In this document: piece by piece, positions 17,744 to 24,885 of the stretch
Numbering within the stretch: the first letter of the stretch is position 1
Layout: each line of letters opens with the position of its first letter
NCBI GenBank assembly: GCA_024694125.1
Contig: JAILKE010000033.1
Span: 1-41,624, forward strand
Length of the DNA stretch: 41,624 bases
Direction of reading: 5' to 3'
Source of the DNA: Bacteroidales bacterium
GTDB lineage: Bacteria > Bacteroidota > Bacteroidia > Bacteroidales > UBA3663
Notes under the pieces: model-generated
What the model saw: the letters and a program-made list of their open reading frames with translations, nothing else
The model's database searches: none
Told to the model about the DNA's origin: nothing
Made by a program: the position numbers and the translations under genes

Positions 17744-18035
17744 ATTTAAAATTAAAAATTAAAAATTGAAAATTAAAAATTAAAAATTAAAAAGTAAAAA
17801 TTTGGATTTAGAAATAACTCAACTTTCGCAAGCTCCAGTTGAGAGTAGGGAAAGGCTAAAAAAAGTAGTAAAAGGGGAGTAAAAGGGACGATACAAACAA
17901 TCCCTGAAAACTCCCGCCAGTAATAGCAAATGTCCCTTTTTCTACCTTTTAACTCCCCTTTTACTCCCCTTCTTTGCTGAAAGTGGTTTTTTCAACTTTC
18001 AATTGTTAATTTTCAATTTCTACCTTCATAATATT
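17744..18035. other. AT-rich intergenic region with long inverted repeat
   Basis: After the fasciclin stop codon comes a 7-bp AAAATTR tandem run (about 17751-17797). A stem CTCAACT/AGTTGAG follows (17818-17824 with 17837-17843). Then come the arms GTAAAAGGGGAGTAAAAGG (about 17868-17886) and CCTTTTAACTCCCCTTTTAC (17946-17965), which pair except for one bulged base across a 60-base spacer. A run of TTTCAAY words precedes the next gene. No clear promoter was found. The region probably separates the two SusCD modules. Confidence 0.55.
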
Positions 18036-19688
18036 ATGAATAAGTATATTTTAGCGTTGACGGCGCTTACCGTCGGACTGACAGCCTGTTCGGACGAGTG
18101 GGATGACCACTACCAGGTGGCAGAACGCACTGAGGGCACGCTGTGGGAAAATATCTCGTCTCAGTCGGACCTGACCCATTTCGCCAAGGTGCTCGATGCC
18201 ACAGGCTTCAGCCGTACACTCAGCAGTTCGCAGGTCTTCACGGTCTTTGCTCCTACGGACGATGCTTTCTCGCTGCAGGAGTGCGATAGCCTGATTGCGT
18301 CGTACAACGAACAGGTGAGCCGGGGTGTGAAGGATGACTACAATACCGTGCTGCAGGAGTTTGTCGAGAATCATATCGCCCTGTACAACTACTCGGTGAA
18401 CTCGACTACCCGGGACAGTATCATCATGATGAACGGCAAGTATCAGGTCCTGGACCAGAACGGTCTGTCGGGCTCTAATTACTCGCTCACCAATCAGCTG
18501 TGCAATAACGGCGTGCTCTTCAAACTCCAGAAGCAGGCAACCTTCCTGCCCAATATCTATCAGTATATCAAGACTGCTCCGGGCCTGGACAGTGTGGCTG
18601 CATTCTACAAGGCATACGAGTACTTTGAGTTCTCGTCCAGCGCGAGTGTGCCGGGTGAGATTGTCAACGGCAAGACTCAGTACCTTGACTCGGTAACCTA
18701 CCTCACCAATATGTTGCTTGCCATGGCGCGCTTCGCAACGGAGGACAGCTCCTATATGGCGCTCCTACCTACCAACGAGGTGTGGAAGACCGAGCTGGAG
18801 AAGATGCAGCAATACTATCAGTACGACAAGACGGTAGTAGGCCGTGACTCGTTCATGTACCTCTATCCACGTCTGCAGATCCTGGAAAGTGCCTACTTCA
18901 GCAATACTATGAATCCTGAGAGCAAAGCCAAAACCCGTCTGGTGTCTAACCTCGGACAGATGTGGGCTTTAGGTAGCAATTACAGCCTTTATTCTTACCC
19001 AGATGGTGGTTTTTATTGGCGATGGAACATGGGCAAGGATGAATTCTTTGCCGGTACTGAGGCTGTGCAGTGCAGCAATGGTACGGTGTACCGTAAGAGT
19101 GGAACATGGAGCGAACACCTCCTGGATCTGGTGGCTAAGCACGATACCATCAATCAGGAGGCTGAATCGACCTATACCAATGACTCGGTATTCACGTCGT
19201 CCACTCGTCCTATCTCGCGCGTCTATGTGACCAAGGACAATCCGCACTACAACGACATCACCGGTAGTGGTTATATCGAAATCGCCCCATTGGCATCTGC
19301 GTTGCCCAAGGCTATGTTCAATATCTACAATGTGCGCTCGAACGTGAAGTACGAATTTGCGGTAGTAACAGTGCCCCCTACAGCTGGAGATACACTCGCT
19401 ACCCCACTCTGTAACAACTTCCGAGTCATCCTCAAGTGGAATGATGCGGATGGCAACCAGCTGTCGCAGAGGTATCCTTCGGGTTCCGGTTACTTCGAGT
19501 CCGACTCGCTGCACGTACAGGCCATCGTGGTTGATACAATCACTTTCCCAACCAGTTCGTTCGGTCTGGAAAAGCCTCAAGTCAAGGTAGAGATTGATGG
19601 TTATACCAACCCCAAATTGGTGCGTGCCGGTACGCACTCCTCAACCACCCGTATCGACAAGTTTGTCTTGACGCCTATACTTGAATAA
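18036..19688 (+). CDS. Fasciclin lipoprotein, 550 residues
   Basis: The ATG at 18036 is preferred over an upstream TTG because it directly begins a lipoprotein signal (MNKYILALTALTVGLTACSDE, cut before C18). Residues about 28-175 form a FAS1 domain (FSRTLSSSQVFTVFAPTDDAF, with a closing NNGVLFKLQ). A second divergent FAS1-like region spans about 180-385 (MALLPTNEVWKTEL), and a beta-rich C-terminal region of about 150 residues ends the protein. It lies 58 bases before the second SusC gene, so it is the mirror of the first fasciclin-SusCD arrangement. A role in surface glycan capture is inferred from context alone. Confidence 0.85.
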   Translation: MNKYILALTALTVGLTACSDEWDDHYQVAERTEGTLWENISSQSDLTHFAKVLDATGFSRTLSSSQVFTVFAPTDDAFSLQECDSLIASYNEQVSRGVKDDYNTVLQEFVENHIALYNYSVNSTTRDSIIMMNGKYQVLDQNGLSGSNYSLTNQLCNNGVLFKLQKQATFLPNIYQYIKTAPGLDSVAAFYKAYEYFEFSSSASVPGEIVNGKTQYLDSVTYLTNMLLAMARFATEDSSYMALLPTNEVWKTELEKMQQYYQYDKTVVGRDSFMYLYPRLQILESAYFSNTMNPESKAKTRLVSNLGQMWALGSNYSLYSYPDGGFYWRWNMGKDEFFAGTEAVQCSNGTVYRKSGTWSEHLLDLVAKHDTINQEAESTYTNDSVFTSSTRPISRVYVTKDNPHYNDITGSGYIEIAPLASALPKAMFNIYNVRSNVKYEFAVVTVPPTAGDTLATPLCNNFRVILKWNDADGNQLSQRYPSGSGYFESDSLHVQAIVVDTITFPTSSFGLEKPQVKVEIDGYTNPKLVRAGTHSSTTRIDKFVLTPILE

Positions 19689-19746
19689 GGACTTGAGTTC
19701 GTTAACCCATAGTCCCTACAAAACTTGAATAAAGCAAAAACACAAT

Positions 19747-22700
19747 ATGAAAAAAAATAATCTATTCGTTGCAGGCTTGATGCTGACTTTGCCACTCTCA
19801 TTGTGGGCCGAGGACCGCGTCATCAAGGGCTCTGTGGTAGATGCCGCTACAGGCAACCCCGTGTCGGGCGCTATCGTCAGTGTGGTAGGTGCCAAGAGCA
19901 GTGCCCTCACAGCTGACGACGGTACCTATACGCTCACAGTGCCCGACCAGGCGGTCGTGATCCGTGTATCGAGCCCTGACCACAATGAGGTGTTGCAGAG
20001 CATTGTACCTGGAGAACAACAAAAACTGTCTAAACTCCATTCCACCGCATTCGATGCCGACTATGACCATGCGCTCGATGCAGAAGCCGCCAGTCATGCT
20101 GCACATGACCGCTACTCCGCTGCCGTCAATGTCAAGGAGGAGCTGCAGCAGCAGCTGGGTGCACAGGTCTATACGCAGTCGCACAGCGGTGCTCCGGGCA
20201 TCGGTGCAGTCCTGTTCATGCAGGGCCTCAACTCGCTCAATGCCAATGCACAGCCTCTGGTCGTCGTGGATGGTGTGATCCTGGAGCAGCAGTATGGCAA
20301 CACGATGCTGCACAAGGGCTTCTTCAACGATATCCTGTCGAACATCGCACCATCGGACATAGAGCATGTCACGGTGCTGCGCAATGGTACCGCCCTGTAC
20401 GGCGCCCGTGGCGCCAACGGTGTATTGGTCATCGAGACCAAGCGCTCACGCTCCATGACCACCAAGATTACCGCCTCACTGTCGGGCAGCATCACCACCG
20501 AGCCGCTCTACTACGACATGATGAATGCGGACCAGTACCGTGGTTATGCCTCGGAACTGCTCAAGGGTACCGGCACCAGGGTGCGGGACTTCAAGTTCCT
20601 GAACGATGATCCGGATTACTATTACTACAAGCAGTACCACAACAATACGGACTGGAAGAAGAATGTCTATCGTTCGGCATTCAGTCAGAACTACTCGATC
20701 GGTGTCGAGGGTGGTGACGATGTCGCCATGTACAATATATCGGTCGGTTATGGCCAGAACGAGAGTACGCTGGAGTGCAATGACATGAGCCGTCTCTATG
20801 TCCGCTTCAACTCGGACATCAACATGACCGAACGTCTGCACGTCAAGTTCGATGCTTCGTTCAGCAACGTGACCCGCGACATACGCGACGATGGCGCTCC
20901 TACCACCTACGACGAGGGTACACCATCGGCTCCATCCTTCATGGCTTATGTCAAGGCACCGTTCCTGTCGCCCTACGCCTACGGCAGCGGCATACTGAGT
21001 GACTCCTACCTGGATGTGGAGGACGAGAGCTATCTGGACGAGGCTCTGTACCATGTGCTCAACTACAACTATCAGGTGGGCAACCCATGGGCATTCAACG
21101 AGTATGCCGAGGCTGAGAACAAGAACCACTTCGAGAACTCGCTGATGAATATCGCACTGACCCCGTCGTACAAGTTTACGGACAACTGGTCGCTGGCATC
21201 GCTCTTCAGCTACTCATTGGTCAATACCAACAACAAGTACTATCTGGCTATCAACGGTGTGCCTACCTACTATGTGAGCAGCGTGAGCGCCTACCGTGAG
21301 AACGAGGTCCGCTCGCTGGCCAGCAAGCAGCAGTCGGTACAGAGCGATACCTATGTGGACTGGAACGACAAGTTCGGCGCTCTGAGCCTGGATGCCCGTC
21401 TGGGTATCCGCTTCAACTGGGAGAACTACACCCGCAATGAGCAGATGGGCTACAACACCGGTTCGGACAAGACTCCGTTCATGTCGAATAGCCTGCTCAA
21501 TGCCAAGGCTGTCGGTAATGACGACTCATGGCGTACCATAGACTACTACCTCACCGCCAATGCCAACTACCAGAACCGCTTCCTGCTGCAGGCCAATGTG
21601 GCTGCCGCTGCATCGAGCCGTTTCGGCAAGAATGCCAAGGATGGCATCAAGATGGCTGGCGTGGTATGGGGTATATTCCCCAGCGCACAGCTCTCGTGGG
21701 TAATGACCAACGAGGAGTGGCTCTCGGACATCAACGGTCTGGACTACCTGCGCCTCACTGCAGGCATCGACGTGAGCGGTAACGACGGTATCGACAACAA
21801 TGCCGCACGCAGCTACTTCGCCGCCTCCTTGTATCTGGCCGATGTGTCGGGACTCACCTTTGCCAACATCGGTAACACCGAGATACAGTGGGAGACCACC
21901 AAGCGACTGAATGCAGGTCTGCAGACCTCGCTGCTCAACAACCGTCTGGGCTTGGAATTCAACTACTTCAACAGTGAGACCACCAACCTGCTGGCTCTGC
22001 GCAGCCTCAGTTTCCTGACCGGTATGGAGTCAACATGGTCCAACAGCGGCGCCCTGAAGAACAATGGCTTCGACGTCACCCTGCGCGGCAAGGTACTCGC
22101 CACACGCGACTGGAGCTGGCAACTGGGTGCATCGGTAGGCCACTACAAGAACGAGATCACCGAACTGCCGGACAACCTGCAGTCCTACACGACCGACCTG
22201 AACGGCGCTACCATCATCACTGAGGTGGGCCAGGCTGCCAACCGCTTCTTTGGCTATCAGACCAAGGGCGTATATAGCACCACGGAGCAGGCTACTGCCG
22301 ACGGTCTGTATGTGCTGGATGCCAATGGCGTGGACCAGCACAGCTTCGCCGGCGGTGACATGATCTTCGTGGACCGGGATGGCAACAAGGAGATCAACGA
22401 GAATGACCGTACCGTGATAGGTGACCCCAATCCGGACATCTATGGTAATATCTTCACCAAACTGAGTTGGAAGAACCTCTCGCTCGACGTGAACTTCAAC
22501 TACTCGTTGGGCAATGATGCTTTCAACTACATGCGTTCGCAGCTGGAGGGCGGCAGCCGTTTCCTGAACCAGACCACCGCGCTCACTCAGCGTTGGCAGA
22601 TTGAGGGCCAGGAGACCAGCGTGCCACGCTGCTACTTCGATGACCCGATGGGCAACAGCCGATTCTCGGACCGCTGGATAGAGGATGCCTCTTACCTGCG

Positions 22701-22920
22701 TCTCAAGTCGCTCACCCTCTCATATCGCCTGCCTCTCAACATGCAGTTCATCCAGGGTCTGGAGTTCTGGATTCAGGGCAACAACCTCTACACCTGGACC
22801 AAGTACCTGGGCAGCGATCCTGAGTTTGCCTCGACCAACGCTGTCATCGGACAGGGTATCGATATGGGTTATCTCGGCCAGAGCCGCAGCTTCTGCGCCG
22901 GTGTGAAGATTAATTTGTAA
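19747..22920 (+). CDS. SusC/RagA-type TonB-dependent transporter (second pair)
   Basis: A signal peptide ends in LWAED. Residues 24-95 form the carboxypeptidase-regulatory-like domain (VIKGSVVDAATGNPVSGAIV), and about 125-235 the plug (QPLVVVDGVILEQQYG, APSDIEHVTVLRNGTALYGA). The rest is a beta-barrel with typical SusC features near the end (ASYLRLKSLTLSYRLP), closing in FCAGVKINL. It is 1057 residues long and clearly distinct from the first SusC. No usual EVVV-type TonB box is obvious between the N-terminal domain and the plug; the linker near 95-130 is instead His/Asp/Ala-rich. The SusD partner follows after 120 bases filled by a 9-bp repeat array. Confidence 0.94.
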   Translation: MKKNNLFVAGLMLTLPLSLWAEDRVIKGSVVDAATGNPVSGAIVSVVGAKSSALTADDGTYTLTVPDQAVVIRVSSPDHNEVLQSIVPGEQQKLSKLHSTAFDADYDHALDAEAASHAAHDRYSAAVNVKEELQQQLGAQVYTQSHSGAPGIGAVLFMQGLNSLNANAQPLVVVDGVILEQQYGNTMLHKGFFNDILSNIAPSDIEHVTVLRNGTALYGARGANGVLVIETKRSRSMTTKITASLSGSITTEPLYYDMMNADQYRGYASELLKGTGTRVRDFKFLNDDPDYYYYKQYHNNTDWKKNVYRSAFSQNYSIGVEGGDDVAMYNISVGYGQNESTLECNDMSRLYVRFNSDINMTERLHVKFDASFSNVTRDIRDDGAPTTYDEGTPSAPSFMAYVKAPFLSPYAYGSGILSDSYLDVEDESYLDEALYHVLNYNYQVGNPWAFNEYAEAENKNHFENSLMNIALTPSYKFTDNWSLASLFSYSLVNTNNKYYLAINGVPTYYVSSVSAYRENEVRSLASKQQSVQSDTYVDWNDKFGALSLDARLGIRFNWENYTRNEQMGYNTGSDKTPFMSNSLLNAKAVGNDDSWRTIDYYLTANANYQNRFLLQANVAAAASSRFGKNAKDGIKMAGVVWGIFPSAQLSWVMTNEEWLSDINGLDYLRLTAGIDVSGNDGIDNNAARSYFAASLYLADVSGLTFANIGNTEIQWETTKRLNAGLQTSLLNNRLGLEFNYFNSETTNLLALRSLSFLTGMESTWSNSGALKNNGFDVTLRGKVLATRDWSWQLGASVGHYKNEITELPDNLQSYTTDLNGATIITEVGQAANRFFGYQTKGVYSTTEQATADGLYVLDANGVDQHSFAGGDMIFVDRDGNKEINENDRTVIGDPNPDIYGNIFTKLSWKNLSLDVNFNYSLGNDAFNYMRSQLEGGSRFLNQTTALTQRWQIEGQETSVPRCYFDDPMGNSRFSDRWIEDASYLRLKSLTLSYRLPLNMQFIQGLEFWIQGNNLYTWTKYLGSDPEFASTNAVIGQGIDMGYLGQSRSFCAGVKINL

Positions 22921-22924
22921 ATAT

Positions 22925-23023
22925 TTATAGCGTCTATAGTATCTATAGCAACTATAGTATCTATAGCATCTATAGCAACTATAGCATCTATAGCGACTAT
23001 AGCTTCTATAGCTCCTATAGAGT
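22925..23023 (+). repeat. 9-bp tandem repeat CTATAGNNN, 11 units
   Basis: Eleven units of exactly 9 bp run from 22925 to 23023. Each carries the palindromic hexamer CTATAG (TTATAG in the first) followed by three variable bases such as TAT, CAA, CAT, CGA or CTT. The array fills nearly all of the gap between the second SusC and SusD genes, where the first pair has only 18 bases. In RNA any two units could pair through CUAUAG. Confidence 0.92.
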
Positions 23024-23040
23024 TAAAATAATTGTATTTT

Positions 23041-24786
23041 ATGCGTAAATTACTTCTCGGTTTATCGCTTTTGACAGTGGGTCTGACTACCTCGTGCGAA
23101 GATTACTTCGAGGTAGAGTCCACTCATTATATTGATGCCGACAAAGACCACCTGACGACACCAGCCGATACCATCTACTCGGTGACCGGCATTCTCAACA
23201 AGGTGCAGGCCATCGGCGACCGTACCATCCTGCTGGGCGAGATGCGCGGCGACCTGACCAGGGTGACCAATGTCACTGCGTCCGACCTGCGTAAGGTGGC
23301 TATGTTCGAAATCGACGATGACAATATGTACAATCAGCCTCGCGACTACTATGCCATCATCAACAACTGTAACTACTTCATCGCTCATGCTGACACGGCG
23401 ATGAAGAACAACCGCAACGAGTATATCTTCCTGCGCGAGTATGCTGCGGTCAAGGCCATACGCGCCTGGACCTACCTGCAGCTCGTCACCACCTATGGCA
23501 AGGTGCCGTTCGTGCTCGATCCCATCATGACCGAGGAGGATGCGCTCAAGGACTATCCGCAGTACGACATCAACCAGGTGTGTGACTACTTCACCACCGA
23601 GGATGGCCTGCAGGATCTCGCTGATAAGGGTTATCCTCTGTATGGAGATATCCGCTTCCTGAACTCGCCGTTGTTCTTCTTCCCAATCAATATCGTGCTG
23701 GGTGACATGTACCTGTGGAGCGGTAAGTATTGGGAGGCAGCTCAGTGCTACCACGATTATATCATGAAGCGCAACGGTTCCAACTCTGCCTATCCAATTG
23801 GGATGGAAGCTGTCTTGTGGGGGAGTGATGACTATGACGCAGAGACCGATATCTCGTACACCAGTTATATCATTTCGATGTTCATGAACGAGGCATATTC
23901 CACCAATGGTGAGCTGATTACTATGATTCCGACCGACTCGCTCAAGTCTGAGGCCAACTACAGTCAGTTGCGCAACATCTTCTTCTCCCGTACAGAGAAT
24001 GAGTACGAGGCCAGCGCCATGCCATCGCAGGCACTCTTCGAACTCTCGGCAGCTCAGAACTTCTGGGATTATGATAGCCGTACCATGACGTACAACCTGG
24101 TGCCCAAGAACCTGAGCCACTATGCTGATGGAGACCTCCGTCTGACGGCTGTCTGCAAGATTTATGAGGATGAAACGTACAATGGTAAGAAGATTTCCAA
24201 TTATATTTTCAACTACAAGTACAACACGCGCAACATCCATATCTACCGCCGTACTATGATCTATCTGCGCCTGGCTGAGGCTCTCAACCGCGCCGGCTAT
24301 CCATTGTATGCCTTCAAGATGCTTGCTACGGGTGTGGATGGAGATGTACTCAAGGAGGAGATCTGCCCAGCCTATCCTCAGGACTCGGCTCTGCTGGTCA
24401 ACAACATGAACTTCTCGAGCGACAAGTACAAAGTCTTTACTCCCTCGGCATCCGACCGGTCGAAACTCAACACCATCGGCATTCACATGCACGGCAGTGG
24501 CTATGTGATGGGTGATACGACCTTCGTCATCCCTCAGTTGGCGACTCTGGCTGACTCGATTGAATGGGTCGAGGATAAGCTGGTCGATGAGATGGCGCTC
24601 GAACTCTGCTTTGAGGGTACCCGTTTCTATGACCTGATGCGTGTGTCGATGCACCGTAACGACCCGACCTACCTGGCCAACAAGGTCTATGCTCGTAATG
24701 GCAAGGACTCCAGCTCGGACATCACGGTCGATCTGACCAACCAGTCCAACTGGTTCCTGAAGTGGAAGGGCCAGATCGGCTATTGA
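23041..24786 (+). CDS. SusD/RagB-type glycan-binding lipoprotein (second pair)
   Basis: The ATG at 23041 is chosen over a TTG nine bases upstream because it begins a classic lipoprotein signal (MRKLLLGLSLLTVGLTTSCED, C19). The protein has the SusD layout: an EDYFEVES start, a helical TPR-like core with AVKAIRAWTYLQLVTTYGKVPF, and the C-terminal motif ELCFEGTRFYDLMRVSMHRND. Its 581 residues are usual for the family. It caps the second SusC transporter. Unlike the first pair it is not followed by a fasciclin gene; a glycosidase gene begins about 100 bases downstream. Confidence 0.94.
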   Translation: MRKLLLGLSLLTVGLTTSCEDYFEVESTHYIDADKDHLTTPADTIYSVTGILNKVQAIGDRTILLGEMRGDLTRVTNVTASDLRKVAMFEIDDDNMYNQPRDYYAIINNCNYFIAHADTAMKNNRNEYIFLREYAAVKAIRAWTYLQLVTTYGKVPFVLDPIMTEEDALKDYPQYDINQVCDYFTTEDGLQDLADKGYPLYGDIRFLNSPLFFFPINIVLGDMYLWSGKYWEAAQCYHDYIMKRNGSNSAYPIGMEAVLWGSDDYDAETDISYTSYIISMFMNEAYSTNGELITMIPTDSLKSEANYSQLRNIFFSRTENEYEASAMPSQALFELSAAQNFWDYDSRTMTYNLVPKNLSHYADGDLRLTAVCKIYEDETYNGKKISNYIFNYKYNTRNIHIYRRTMIYLRLAEALNRAGYPLYAFKMLATGVDGDVLKEEICPAYPQDSALLVNNMNFSSDKYKVFTPSASDRSKLNTIGIHMHGSGYVMGDTTFVIPQLATLADSIEWVEDKLVDEMALELCFEGTRFYDLMRVSMHRNDPTYLANKVYARNGKDSSSDITVDLTNQSNWFLKWKGQIGY

Positions 24787-24825
24787 GCCCCCTGTTGAAT
24801 GGACTCGGTCAGTATGTGCCCAATT

Positions 24826-24857
24826 GAACCGCAAGGAAAGCGGTGCGTGCACGGTTC
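24826..24857 (+). other. Alternative stem-loops between SusD and glycosidase genes
   Basis: CCGC (24829-24832) can pair with GCGG (24840-24843), or GAACCG (24826-24831) with CGGTTC (24852-24857). The two folds exclude each other. No T-run follows. This may be an mRNA processing site between the uptake and enzyme blocks, but the support is weak. Confidence 0.25.
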
Positions 24858-24885
24858 GTGACGAAACAGTCCGATTGCATATACT

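Noticed and set aside
17868-17965. Inverted repeat after the second fasciclin gene as a terminator
   Set aside because: The arms pair well, but the 60-base spacer and the lack of a T-run directly after the stem make ordinary termination doubtful, so it is listed only as an inverted repeat.
22925-23023. Possible CRISPR array
   Set aside because: Units are 9 bp with three variable bases. There are no 20-40-bp repeats with unique spacers and no cas genes.
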